Below, one piece after another: positions 34,515-47,104 of a stretch of 64,000 nt of DNA. Location: the NCBI GenBank assembly GCA_963931865.1, contig OZ007517.1, positions 6,895,707 through 6,959,706 of the forward strand, given 5' to 3'. The notes below the pieces were generated by a model. It saw only the letters and a list, made by a program, of their open reading frames with translations. It did no database searches and had not been told where the DNA came from. Made by a program: the position numbers and the translations under genes. Each line of letters begins with the position of its first letter. Position 1 is the stretch's first letter. Origin of the DNA: Axinella damicornis. Taxonomy: Eukaryota; Porifera; Demospongiae; Axinellida; Axinellidae.

Positions 34515-35061
34515 TATAGTGGGTTTCTTTCGCGAGAGGAAACTTTCGCGAATTGCTTGAAAATCAGATTTTCATTGAGAAAAGATTTGCGGGTTTGCCA
34601 GTTCACTACACCTACTATTGCCACTAATGCTGCAATGTGACTTGGTGGTCTGAGAATAAGAACAAGATAAGACTGGGATCAAGAAGATGAGTGAGTCCAT
34701 AGCGATCGCTGTCATGCCACGTTCGGCAGCTCGCTTTGCTATCTGTGCCTTCTGTTTGGGAGTGAAGTAGTTGTATGTCACCTGCTTGCATAGGTACAGG
34801 TTCGTCCACCCTGCCATGCTGGATAGATCTATAGCTACTACCTGTGTCTTCACATTTTGACAGCCGTGATAGTCGAAAGAGGTACAGCCGTCCATACTGG
34901 ACCATCCAGCTTTGGTAAAATGGAATGAGTATGCTGGAAAAGAGCGAACAGGGCCATCATCAGTACTCGGCATGTTGTGGTGTCCGTATCCGATACCTGC
35001 ATGATCACTACAGAAACACGAAATTTGCGAATGTTTTCTCCCACCAAAGAAACCTGCTATA
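34515..35061. mobile_element. Probable non-autonomous DNA transposon within the unit (copy B)
   Basis: The left end TATAGTGGGTTTCTTTCGCG and the right end, reversed, TATAGCAGGTTTCTTTGGTG align for about 40 bp at roughly three-quarters identity, giving imperfect terminal inverted repeats 547 bp apart. The equivalent elements lie at 47048-47594 in C and at about 61974-62510 in D. No clean TSD was found. The open frame 34572-35123 largely lies inside it. Confidence 0.4.
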
Positions 35062-35123
35062 CAGTATAGTAGTGATGTACAAATTGACCCATAAACTACT
35101 CCTATGCCCATGACATGTTGCAC
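34572..35123 (-). CDS. 183-residue open frame in duplication unit, copy B (doubtful gene)
   Basis: One uninterrupted minus-strand frame. It begins MQHVMGIGVVYGSICTSLLY, has a cysteine-bearing middle (GCTSFDYHGCQNVKTQVVAI) and a segment YNYFTPKQKAQIAKRAAERG, then a hydrophobic stretch. Residues around GFFGGRKHSQISCFC are the translation of a terminal inverted repeat, which argues that the frame is at least partly transposon sequence. Copy C keeps the same frame with few changes. D carries a frameshift and A lacks the start. The YNYFTPKQKAQIAKRAAERG segment hints at a DNA-binding transposase relic; unproven. Confidence 0.25.
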   Translation of the reverse strand: MQHVMGIGVVYGSICTSLLYCIAGFFGGRKHSQISCFCSDHAGIGYGHHNMPSTDDGPVRSFPAYSFHFTKAGWSSMDGCTSFDYHGCQNVKTQVVAIDLSSMAGWTNLYLCKQVTYNYFTPKQKAQIAKRAAERGMTAIAMDSLIFLIPVLSCSYSQTTKSHCSISGNSRCSELANPQIFSQ

Positions 35124-35417
35124 TAATCACCTTGGCTACACGTAACCACAACTGCTGGACTTACTATTTGTAACATCTGCCAAGTGCTGGGATAGGCCTA
35201 CAAGGTTTCATACAAGACTAAAAGTTTTGGGAGGGATATTGGGAACCTGATACCCAAAAGCATGATTGTGGTCTAGTTACTGATCCAATAATATATATCA
35301 TGTGCAATGTATAGAAGGCCATGCTTTCACCATGACTCACGATCAACAGGACGTGAGGGTAAGTTTCTGCCCCTTGAGCAGTAACAAGTTAGGTCACGCC
35401 TTTCTGTGTGCAAAGAC

Positions 35418-35914
35418 TTAACTCACTGTCCAGTTCCCGTAAGAGGATAGGATCCAATGAGCTGCTGGAGCATCTTCCACAGAGGTATTCTGTGATACCT
35501 TTGGAGGATTCATCGTTGACGTCCACATTGCTGCTAGCTGCTCATCAACACTAGAACCTGCAAGAGGTATCCTAGAGAGAAGAATGCAGTTAGAGTATCC
35601 CAGCATAGAATCTTTCAAGGGTTCCTGTAGCCTCGGTCCCCGGCTCTCTCCTCAGTGTTCCTGAGCCTGTGGCCACACTTTATGACCTTCAAAATATGTA
35701 TAGTAATAATTATACCTGATACACGTCTGTTCTCAGTCCAATGTTCTCTTCACTATCAACAGAAATCGTTAGCAACGACTAGGACATAACTTGGATTACC
35801 TGGCTGTTAGCTGTTTGAGTTTCTCCCTTCACTGTGTCCTACCGCTCTCATGCCATACTGGAACACGGCTATTAGAATAGCCAGGGCTTGGAATAGGACC
35901 AACCTATTCCTCAT
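35418..35914 (-). pseudogene. Signal-peptide exon and second exon, copy B
   Basis: On the minus strand the ATG (complement of 35912-35914) opens MRNRLVLFQALAILIAVFQY, a signal-peptide-like start, and then meets TAA before the expected donor. The second exon reads through MNPPKVSQNTSVEDAPAAHW and ILSSYGNWT to a GTGAGT donor at about 35425. Array 2 begins at 35923, nine bases upstream of this start codon, so any natural promoter has been displaced. No family recognised. Confidence 0.3.
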
Positions 35915-35922
35915 TCCTCATC

Positions 35923-38900
35923 TGGCTCTACCTCTACTCTACCTGGCTCTACCTCTACTCTACCTGGCTCTACCTCTGCTCTACCTGGCTCTACCTCTGC
36001 TCTACCTGGCTCTACCTCTACTCTGCCTGGCTCTACCTCTACTCTACCTGGCTCTACCTTTGCTCTACCTGGCTCTACCTCTGCTCTACCTGGCTCTACC
36101 TCTGCTCTACCTGGCTCTTCCTCTGCTCTACCTGGCTCTACCTCTACTCTACCTGGCTCTACCTCTACTCTACCTGGCTCTACTTCTGCTCTACCTGGCT
36201 CTACCTCTACTCTACCTGGCTCTACCTCTACTCTAACTGGCTCTACCTCTGGTCTACCTGGCTCTACCTCTACTCTACCTGGCTCTACCTCTGCTCTGCC
36301 TGGCTCAGCCTCTGCTCTACCTGGCTCTACCTCTACTCTACCTGGCTCTACCTCTGCTCTACTTTGCTCTACCTCTGCTCTACCTGGCTCTACCTCTACT
36401 CTACCTGGCTCTACCTCTACTCTACCTGGCTCTACCTCTTCTCTACCTGGCTCTACCTCTACTCTACCTGGCTCTACCTCTGCTCTACCTGGCTCTACCT
36501 GGCTCTACCTCTACTCTACCTGGCTCTACCTGGCTCTACCTCTGCTCTACCTGGCTCTACCTCTGCTCTACCTGGCTCTACCTCTGCTCTACCTGGTTCT
36601 ACCTCTGCTCTACCTGGCTCTACCTCTGCTCTACCTGGCTCTACCTCTACTCTACCTGGCTCTACCTCTACTCTACCTGGCTCTACCTCTGCTCTACCTG
36701 GCTCTACCTCTGCTCTACTTGGCTCTACCTCTGCTCTACCTGGCTCTACCTCTACTCTACCTGGATCTACCTCTGCTCTACCTGGCTCTACCTCTACTCT
36801 ACCTGGCTCTACCTCTGCTCTACCTGGCTCTACCTCTACTCTACCTGGCTCTACCTCTCCTCTACCTGGCTCTACCTCTGCTCTACCTTGCTCTACTGGC
36901 TCTAGCTACCTCTGCTCTACCTGGCTCTACCTCTGCTCTACCTGGCTCTACCTCTGCTCTACCTGGCTCTACCTCTGCTCTACCTGGCTCTACCTCTGCT
37001 CTACCTGGCTCTACCTCTGCTCTACCTGGCTCTACCTCTGCTCTACCTGGCTCTACCTCTGCTCTACCTGGCTCTACCTCTGCTCTACCTGGCTCTACCT
37101 CTGCTCAACCTGGCTCTACCTCTACTCTACCTGGCTCTACCTCTACTCTACCTTGCTCTACTTCTGCTCTACCTGGCTCTACCTCTACTCTACCTGGCTC
37201 TACCTCTACTCTAACTGGCTCTACCTCTGGTCTACCTGGCTCTACCTCTACTCTACCTGGCTCTACCTCTGCTCTACCTGGCTCTACCTCTGCTCTACCT
37301 GGCTCTACCTCTACTCTACCTGGCTCTACCTCTACTCTACCTGGCTCTACTTCTGCTCTACCTGGCTCTACCTCTACTCTACCTGGCTCTACCTCTACTC
37401 TAACTGGCTCTACCTCTGGTCTACCTGGCTCTACCTCTACTCTACCTGGCTCTACCTCTACTCTACCTGGCTCTACCTCTACTCTACCTGGCTCTACCTC
37501 TGCTCTACCTGGCTCTACCTCTACTCTACCTGGCTCTACCTCTACTCTACCTGGCTCTACTTCTGCTCTACCTGGCTCTACCTCTACTCTACCTGGCTCT
37601 ACCTCTACTCTAACTGCCTCTACCTCTGCTCTACCTGGCTCTACCTCTACTCTACCTGGCTCTACCTCTGCTCTACCTGGCTCTACCTCTACTCTACCTG
37701 GCTCTACCTCTGCTCTACCTGGCTCTACCTCTACTCTACCTGGCTCTACCTCTGCTCTACCTGGTTCTACCTGGCTCTACCTCTGCTCTACTTGGCTCTA
37801 CCTCTGTTCTACCTGGCTCTACCTCTACTCTACCTGGCTCTACCTCTGCTCTACCTGGCTCTACCTCTACTCTACCTGGCTCTACCTCTGCTCTACCTGG
37901 CTCTACCTCTACTCTACCTGGCTCTACCTCTGATCTACCTGGCTCTACCTCTGCTCTACCTGGCTCTACCTCTGCTCTACCTGGCTCTACCTCTGCTCTA
38001 CCTGGCTCTACCTCTGCTCTACCTGGCTCTACCTCTGCTCTACCTGACTCTACCTCTGCTCTACCTGGCTCTACCTCTGCTCTACCTGGCTCTACCTCTG
38101 CTCTACCTGGCTCTTCCTCTACTCTGCCTGGCTCTACCTCTAATCTACAGGCTCTACCTCTACTCTAACTGGCTCTACCTCTGCTCTACTTGGCTCTACC
38201 TCTGCTCTACCTGGCTCTACCTCTGCTCTACCTGGCTCTCCTTTGCTCTACCTGGCTCTACCTCTGCTCTACCTGGCTCTACCTCTGCTCTACCTGGCTC
38301 TACCTCTGCTCTACCTGGCTCTACCTCTGCTCTACCTGGCTCTACCTCTGCTCTACCTGGCTCTACCTCTGCTCTGCCTGGCTCTACCTCTGCTCTACCT
38401 GGCTCTACCTCTGCTCTACCTGGCTCTACCTCTGCTCTACCTGGCTCTTCCTCTACTCTACCTGGCTCTACCTCTAATCTACAGGCTCTACCTCTACTCT
38501 ACCTGGCTCTACCTCTGCTCTACTTGGCTCTACCTCTGCTCTACCTGGCTCTACCTCTGCTCTACCTGGCTCTACCTCTGCTCTACCTGGCTCTACCTCT
38601 GCTCTACCTGGCTCTACCTCTGCTCTACCTGGCTCTACCTCTGCTCTACCTGGCTCTACTCTGCTCTACTTGGCTCTACCTCTACTCTACCTGGCTCTAC
38701 CTCTACTCTACCTGGCTCTACCTCTGCTCTACCTGGTTCTATCTGGCTCTACCTCTGCTCTACTTGGCTCTACCTCTGCTCTACCTGGCTCTACCTCTAC
38801 TCTACCTGGCTCTACCTCTGCTCTACCTGGCTCTACCTCTACTCTACCTGGCTCTACCTCTGCTCTACCTGGCTCTACCTCTACTCTACCTGGCTCTACC

Positions 38901-41900
38901 TCTGCTCTACCTGGTTCTACCTGGCTCTACCTCTGCTCTACTTGGCTCTACCTCTGCTCTACCTGGCTCTACCTCTACTCTACCTGGCTCTACCTCTGCT
39001 CTACCTGGCTCTACCTCTACTCTACCTGGCTCTACCTCTGCTCTACCTGGCTCTACCTCTACTCTACCTGGCTCTACCTCTGCTCTACCTGGCTCTACCT
39101 CTGCTCTACCTGGCTCTACCTCTGCTCTACCTGGCTCTACTTCTGCTCTACCTGGCTCTACCTCTGCTCTACCTGGCTCTACCTCTGCTCTACCTGACTC
39201 TACCTCTGCTCTACCTGGCTCTACCTCTGCTCTACCTGGCTCTACCTCTGCTCTACCTGGCTCTTCCTCTACTCTACCTGGCTCTACCTCTAATCTACAG
39301 GCTCTACCTCTACTCTAACTGGCTCTACCTCTGCTCTACTTGGCTCTACCTCTGCTCTACCTGGCTCTACCTATGCTCTACCTGGCTCTCCTTTGCTCTA
39401 CCTGGCTCTACCTCTGCTCTACCTTGCTCTACCTTTGCTCTACCTGGCTCTACCTCTGCTCTACCTGGCTCTACCTCTGCTCTACCTGGCTCTACCTCTG
39501 CTCTACCTGGCTCTACCTCTGCTCTGCCTGGCTCTACCTCTGCTCTACCTGGCTCTACCTCTGCTCTACCTGGCTCTACCTCTGCTCTACCTGGCTCTTC
39601 CTCTACTCTACCTGGCTCTACCTCTAATCTACAGGCTCTACCTCTACTCTACCTGGCTCTACCTCTGCTCTACTTGGCTCTACCTCTGCTCTACCTGGCT
39701 CTACCTCTGCTCTACCTGGCTCTACCTCTGCTCTACCTGGCTCTACCTCTGCTCTACCTGGCTCTACCTCTGCTCTACCTGGCTCTACCTCTGCTCTACC
39801 TGGCTCTACCTCTACTCTACCTGGCTCTACCTCTGCTCTACCTGGCTCTACCTCTACTCTACCTGGCTCTACCTCTGCTCTACCTGGCTCTACCTCTGCT
39901 CTATCTGGCTCTACCTCTGCTCTACCTGGCTCTACTTCTGCTCTACCTGGCTCTACCTCTGCTCTACCTGGCTCTACCTCTGCTCTACCTGACTCTACCT
40001 CTGCTCTACCTGGCTCTACCTCTGCTCTACCTGGCTCTACCTCTGCTCTACCTGGCTCTTCCTCTACTCTACCTGGCTCTACCTCTAATCTACAGGCTCT
40101 ACCTCTACTCTAACTGGCTCTACCTCTGCTCTACTTGGCTCTACCTCTGCTCTACCTGGCTCTACCTATGCTCTACCTGGCTCTCCTTTGCTCTACCTGG
40201 CTCTACCTCTGCTCTACCTGGCTCTACCTCTGCTCTACCTGGCTCTACCTCTGCTCTACCTGGCTCTACCTCTGCTCTACCTGGCTCTACCTCTGCTCTA
40301 CCTGGCTCAACCTCTGCTCTGCCTGGCTCTACCTCTGCTCTACCTGGCTCTACCTCTGCTCTACCTGGCTCTACCTCTGCTCTACCTGGCTCTTCCTCTA
40401 CTCTACCTGGCTCTACCTCTAATCTACAGGCTCTACCTCTACTCTACCTGGCTCTACCTCTGCTCTACTTGGCTCTACCTCTGCTCTACCTGGCTCTACC
40501 TCTGCTCTACCTGGCTCTACCTCTGCTCTACCTGGCTCTACCTCTGCTCTACCTGGCTCTACCTCTGCTCTACCTGGCTCTACCTCTACTCTACCTGGCT
40601 CTACCTCTGCTCTACCTGGCTCTACCTCTACTCTACCTGGCTCTACCTCTGCTCTACCTGGCTCTACCTCTACTCTACCTGGCTCTACCTCTGCTCTACC
40701 TGGCTCTACCTCTACTCTACCTGGCTCTACCTCTGCTCTACTTAGCTCTACCTCTGCTCTACCTGGCTCTACCTCTGCTCTACCTGGCTCTACCTCTGCT
40801 CTACCTGGCTCTACCTCTGCTCTACCTGGCTCTACCTCTGCTCTACCTGACTCTACCTCTGCTCTACCTGGCTCTACCTCTGCTCTACCTGGCTCTTCCT
40901 CTACTCTACCTGGCTCTACCTCTAATCTACAGGCTCTACCTCTACTCTACCTGGCTCTACCTCTGCTCTACTTGGCTCTACCTCTGCTCTACCTGGCTCT
41001 ACCTCTGCTCTACCTGGCTCTACCTCTGCTCTACCTGGCTCTACCTCTGCTCTACCTGGCTCTACCTCTGCTCTACCTGGCTCTACCTCTACTCTACCTG
41101 GCTCTACCTCTGCTCTACCTGGCTCTACCTCTACTCTACCTGGCTCTACCTCTGCTCTACCTGGCTCTACCTCTACTCTACCTGGCTCTACCTCTGCTCT
41201 ACCTGGCTCTACCTCTACTCTACCTGGCTCTACCTCTGCTCTACTTAGCTCTACCTCTGCTCTACCTGGCTCTACCTCTGCTCTACCTGGCTCTACCTCT
41301 GCTCTACCTGGCTCTACCTCTGCTCTACCTGGCTCTACCTCTGCTCTACCTGACTCTACCTCTGCTCTACCTGGCTCTACCTCTGCTCTACCTGGCTCTA
41401 CCTCTGCTCTACCTGGCTCTTCCTCTACTCTACCTGGCTCTACCTCTAATCTACAGGCTCTACCTCTACTCTAACTGGCTCTACCTCTGCTCTACTTGGC
41501 TCTACCTCTGCTCTACCTGGCTCTACCTCTGCTCTACCTGGCTCTCCTTTGCTCTACCTGGCTCTACCTCTGCTCTACCTGGCTCTACCTCTGCTCTACC
41601 TGGCTCTACCTCTGCTCTACCTGGCTCTACCTCTACTCTACCTGGCTCTACCTCTACTCTAACTGGCTCTACCTCTGCTCTACTTGGCTCTACCTCTGCT
41701 CTACCTGGCTCTACCTATGCTCTACCTGGCTCTCCTTTGCTCTACCTGGCTCTACCTCTGCTCTACCTGGCTCTACCTCTGCTCTACCTGGCTCTACCTC
41801 TGCTCTACCTGGCTCTACCTCTGCTCTACCTGGCTCTGCTCTGCTCTACCTGGCTCTACCTCTGCTCTACCTGGCTCTTCCTCTGCTCTACCTGGCTCTA

Positions 41901-44900
41901 CCTCTGCTCTACCTGCCTCTACCTCTGCTCTACCTGGCTCTACCTCTGCTCTACCTGGCTCTACCTCTGCTCTACCTGGCTCTACCTCTACTCTACCTGG
42001 CTCTACCTCTGCTCTACCTGGCTCTACCTCTACTCTACCTGGCTCTACCTCTGCTCTACCTGGTTCTACCTGGCTCTACCTCTGCTCTACTTGGCTCTAC
42101 CTCTGCTCTACCTGGCTCTACCTCTACTCTACCTGGCTCTACCTCTGCTCTACCTGGCTCTACCTCTACTCTAGCTGGCTCTACCTCTGCTCTACCTGGC
42201 TCTACCTCTACTCTACCTGGCTCTACCTCTGCTCTACCTGGCTCTACCTCTGCTCTACCTGGCTCTACCTCTGCTCTACCTGGCTCTACCTCTGCTCTAC
42301 CTGGCTCTACCTCTGCTCTACCTGGCTCTACCTCTGCTCTACCTGACTCTACCTCTGCTCTACCTGGCTCTACCTCTGCTCTACCTGGCTCTACCTCTGC
42401 TCTACCTGGCTCTTCCTCTACTCTACCTTGCTCTACCTCTAATCTACAGGCTCTACCTCTACTCTAACTGGCTCTACCTCTGCTCTACTTGGCTCTACCT
42501 CTGCTCTACCTGGCTCTACCTCTGCTCTACCTGGCTCTCCTTTGCTCTACCTGGCTCTACCTCTGCTCTACCTGGCTCTACCTCTGCTCTACCTGGCTCT
42601 ACCTCTGCTCTACCTTGCTCTACCTCTGCTCTACCTGGCTCTACCTCTGCTCTACCTGGCTCTACCTCTGCTCTGCCTGGCTCTACCTCTGCTCTACCTG
42701 GCTCTACCTCTGCTCTACCTGGCTCTACCTCTGCTCTACCTGGCTCTTCCTCTACTCTACCTGGCTCTACCTCTAATCTACAGGCTCTACCTCTACTCTA
42801 CCTGGCTCTACCTCTGCTCTACTTGGCTCTACCTCTGCTCTACCTGGCTCTACCTCTGCTCTACCTGGCTCTACCTCTGCTCTACCTGGCTCTACCTCTG
42901 CTCTACCTGGCTCTACCTCTGCTCTACCTGGCTCTACCTCTGCTCTCCCTGGCTCTACTCTGCTCTACTTGGCTCTACCTCTACTCTACCTGGCTCTACC
43001 TCTACTCTACCTGGCTCTACCTCTGCTCTACCTGGTTCTACCTGGCTCTACCTCTGCTCTACTTGGCTCTACCTCTGCTCTACCTGGCTCTACCTCTACT
43101 CTACCTGGCTCTACCTCTGCTCTACCTGGCTCTACCTCTACTCTACCTGGCTCTACCTCTGCTCTACCTGGCTCTACCTCTACTCTACCTGGCTCTACCT
43201 CTGCTCTACCTGGTTCTACCTGGCTCTACCTCTGCTCTACTTGGCTCTACCTCTGCTCTACCTGGCTCTACCTCTACTCTACCTGGCTCTACCTCTGCTC
43301 TACCTGGCTCTACCTCTACTCTACCTGGCTCTACCTCTGCTCTACCTGGCTCTACCTCTACTCTACCTGGCTCTACCTCTGCTCTACCTGGCTCTACCTC
43401 TGCTCTACCTGGCTCTACCTCTGCTCTACCTGGCTCTACTTCTGCTCTACCTGGCTCTACCTCTGCTCTACCTGGCTCTACCTCTGCTCTACCTGACTCT
43501 ACCTCTGCTCTACCTGGCTCTACCTCTGCTCTACCTGGCTCTACCTCTGCTCTACCTGGCTCTTCCTCTACTCTACCTGGCTCTACCTCTAATCTACAGG
43601 CTCTACCTCTACTCTAACTGGCTCTACCTCTGCTCTACTTGGCTCTACCTCTGCTCTACCTGGCTCTACCTATGCTCTACCTGGCTCTGCTTTGCTATAC
43701 CTGGCTCTACCTCTGCTCTACCTGGCTCTACCTCTGCTCTACCTGGCTCTACCTCTGCTCTACCTGGCTCTACCTCTGCTCTACCTGGCTCTACCTCTGC
43801 TCTACCTGGCTATACCTCTGCTCTGCCTGGCTCTACCTCTGCTCTACCTGGCTCTACCTCTGCTCTACCTGGCTCTACCTCTGCTCTACCTGGCTCTTCC
43901 TCTACTCTACCTGGCTCTACCTCTAATCTACAGGCTCTACCTCTACTCTACCTGGCTCTACCTCTGCTCTACTTGGCTCTACCTCTGCTCTACCTGGCTC
44001 TACCTCTGCTCTACCTGGCTCTACCTCTGCTCTACCTGGCTCTACCTCTGCTCTACCTGGCTCTACCTCTGCTCTACCTGGCTCTACCTCTGCTCTACCT
44101 GGCTCTACTCTGCTCTACCTGGCTCTACCTCTGCTCTACCTGGCTCTACCTCTGCTCTACCTGGCTCTACCTCTGCTCTACCTGGCTCTACCTCTGCTCT
44201 ACCTGGCTCTGCTCTGCTCTACCTGGCTCTACCTCTGCTCTACCTGGCTCTTCCTCTGCTCTACCTGGCTCTACCTCTGCTCTACCTGGCTCTACCTCTG
44301 CTCTACCTGGCTCTACCTCTGCTCTACCTGGCTCTACTCTGCTCTACCTGGCTCTACCTCTGCTCTACCTGGCTCTTCCTCTACTCTACCTGGCTCTACC
44401 TCTAATCTACAGGCTCTACCTCTACTCTACCTGGCTCTACCTCTAATCTACAGGCTCTACCTCTACTCTACCTGGCTCTACCTCTGCTCTACTTGGCTCT
44501 ACCTCTGCTCTACCTGGCTCTACCTCTACTCTACCTGGCTCTACCTGGCTCTACCTCTACTCTACCTGGCTCTACACCTGGCTCTACCTCTGCTCTACCT
44601 GGCTCTACCTCTACTCTACCTGGCTCTACCTCTGCTCTACCTGGCTCTACCTCTGCTCTACCTGGCTCTACCTCTGCTCTACCTGGCTCTACCTCTGCTC
44701 TACCTGGCTCTACCTCTGCTCTACCTGGCTCTACCTCTGCTCTACCTGGCTCTACCTCTGCTCTACCTGGCTCTACCTCTGCTCTACCTGGCTCTACCTC
44801 TGCTCTACCTGGCTCTACCTCTGCTCTACCTGGCTCTACCTCTGCTCTACCTGGCTCTACCTGGTTCTACCTCTACTCTACCTGGCTCTACCTCTGCTCT

Positions 44901-44907
44901 ACCTGGC
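35923..44907. repeat. 21-bp minisatellite array 2 (about 9 kb, roughly 430 units)
   Basis: Same 21-bp unit and orientation as array 1 but with different variants: CTCTAATCTACAGGCTC, GGCTCTCCTTTGCTC, CTACCTGACTC, CTCTTCCTCTACTC. The TAATCTACAG marker occurs at 38141, 38475, 39291, 39625, 40086, 40420, 40923, 41447, 42440, 42774, 43590, 43924, 44403 and 44444. The 334-bp spacing recurs five times, and 334 + 816 = 1150 bp occurs twice exactly (38141 to 39291 and 42440 to 43590). The array 1 marker CCACTGCTCTACC is absent. Its left junction interrupts copy B; its right junction is the same sequence as that of array 1. Confidence 0.97.
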
Positions 44908-45072
44908 TTCCCCTCATCTCTTCCTCTTCCCCCCCTCACACGAGGGAGTCTGCAAATACCGCAAGAAGGCCCCATGTCGTTGCTGGAGTATCCAGTGCTG
45001 AGATTCATTGTCTTCTATAAACCAAAGTGCGTCCTCTTCACATAGTAGATGTAGTGAGTACTTACTGTTGAG

Positions 45073-45361
45073 CAATGTTGTTTTAGTTATCTAAAACTGA
45101 AATAGTTTAGTTTTTGGTTTTAATTAGGTAGAAGTCGCATTGTTTAGTTTAGTGTTAGTTTTAATTACTAAAACTCAAAAGGGTTAGTAAAGACTCTTTT
45201 AGTTTTAGTAACCACCATTTTTGGGTGATTTTAATATTAGTTTAGTTTTGATTAACAGGCTGAGACAGTTCTCATTTTAGTTTTAGTTTTAATTACTAAA
45301 GTGAAATATGCCATACTAAAATGCATTATAGTTTTAGTTTTAGTTAACTAAAACAACATTG
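45073..45361. mobile_element. hAT-like MITE, 289 bp, 8-bp TSD (copy C)
   Basis: Same element, length and flanking CTGTTGAG (45065-45072, 45362-45369) as 32566-32854, so the insertion predates the B/C duplication but is absent from D. Confidence 0.8.
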
Positions 45362-45886
45362 CTGTTGAGACAATAACACAAAATTAATGTTTGTTTTTTC
45401 TTTTCCCTGTGGGCTCCGGCCTTTACATACTATTGTACAATGGCTTTGTATCAGCACAAAATTCCCCTCGGCCTTCAAGTATTGATTGTGGCTTGTGTAT
45501 TTTTTTCTATGGATCATACAATGGTGATGTATGGCATACTCTTCTGACATGATAGCAGCTTGCATAACTATAAAGTTTCTTCAGAAATAAATACGATGCC
45601 AGCATGAAGCCTGGTACTAGTCAGTCTAGGACAGCATTACTAAAGAGCCTGTCTGTCTGTACTTTCAACTCTTCAGAGTCATGACTAGCTCGATGTCTTG
45701 GACTTGAGCAGGAACACACCTACATGTAGGTAACATAGTAATTTATGAAATGAAAGTGTGCACGTTGCAGTTCCGCACATCATATAAGTCCGATCCAATA
45801 TTAGCAAGGGCATAACTATCTGAGCCTCATCATGGATATGCATGCCTAGCGCCTATTCAGGTTTTCATTGCCACCAACTCCCCCCC

Positions 45887-45887
<1 letters not shown>

Positions 45888-45935
<48 letters not shown>

Positions 45936-45980
45936 ACACATACATGCACGCACACACATTTAGAGATACGTACATGCACA
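45888..45980. repeat. Poly-C tract (34 bp) and CA microsatellite (copy C)
   Basis: C run 45888-45921 followed by a CA run; expanded relative to copy B. Confidence 0.85.
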
Positions 45981-47104
45981 CACTCACACAATCATATGCA
46001 ACACAATATAACTGAGGAGATATATAGTGGGAACACGGTTGACTATATTGTGTCATAGACAACAATAGATATTCAGCAACCCATGGCAAGTAGTGACACG
46101 AATTAAAATAATACAATTAAGATTAAGATGCCTTGCTGGGGTACTTTTGTCATTGTACCAGCAACGTGAGGAGCATAAGAAAGGCAATGGTCGTGTTTAT
46201 TCCCTGTTCTCAGACAGTCATGGCTGTTTCTCCAATGTACATGCGGACGTCCATATCATGTGATATCACAGATAATACCACGACTGTGGTCGATATCTCT
46301 CACCCATGCGGAACCATGTTTGCAGTGGCATTAAGGTAGGAAGCATGACATTGGCGAAATCGTGCAATTTTACTCATGATTAATTAATGAGATGACATCA
46401 CTCGCATACGGTTATTGAGAGTTATTAACGTTTTCCCATGGCGGAAACCGGAATAAATAAGGGGGGCTTCTCTCTTTGATGCGGCTAGTGGCGCTTTCAA
46501 GTTTCAAATCGGTACTCTGATGTGGCCGTGCGGTACTTTGAAGATTTGTTACAACACTTTTTTAAAAAATTAAAAAAGGAAAGCAGCTATTCTAGCTTAT
46601 CGAATGTAGTGATGAGCTATCTGAGTGTGAATTGTGTGTGTATTGATGATGGGGTCAGAGTGTGGGTGGGGTCTTGGAGAGGGTCCAAATTTTCAGTTTA
46701 GTAGAGGACCTTAAAATTGAGTTTTAGGGCAGAGGGAGCAACCTATTGGTGAAACTTGTGTACGCTTTGATTCTGCAAATTTATCCATCAACTTGGTTTC
46801 GGAGATTGCTGTACCCATGTTCCCTACCTTAATCATCACCTTGGAGGTCATGCGATTTATCTATCCTCTGTTGAAAAATTTAGCCTCGACTCCGCCTCAG
46901 TCCATGGAGGATAAATTGCATGACCTCCACATCGACGTAGTAGACCCTATAGATATTCAGAGAATGCATGAGCCCACAGGAAAACCCGGGACTCAACTAT
47001 TGTGCCTTATTGAGAACAACGGCTATGTCATTATCTGAGCTATAGTGTATAGTGGGTTTCTTTCGCGAGAGGAAACTTTCGCGAATTGCTTGAAAATCAG
47101 ATTT

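Larger units (their letters stand above)
32348..35922 (+). repeat. Segmental duplication copy B
   Basis: It starts with TTCCCCTCATCTCTTCC right after array 1, as copy C does after array 2. It matches copy C with about two dozen substitutions plus small indels by eye over 3.5 kb, so the duplication is recent. It is cut at its right end by array 2, just beyond the start codon of the signal-peptide exon. It contains a hAT-like MITE, a C tract with CA repeats and the minus-strand open frame at 34572-35123. Confidence 0.9.

Noticed and set aside
35850..44900. Long open frames across array 2 as genes
   Set aside because: Same reasoning as for array 1; the first of them merely runs from unit B into the satellite.
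14885..44907. CRISPR array
   Set aside because: Units are contiguous 21-mers without unique spacers, in an animal genome.
14885..44907. Telomeric repeat
   Set aside because: The unit does not match TTAGGG-type sequence and the array is interstitial.
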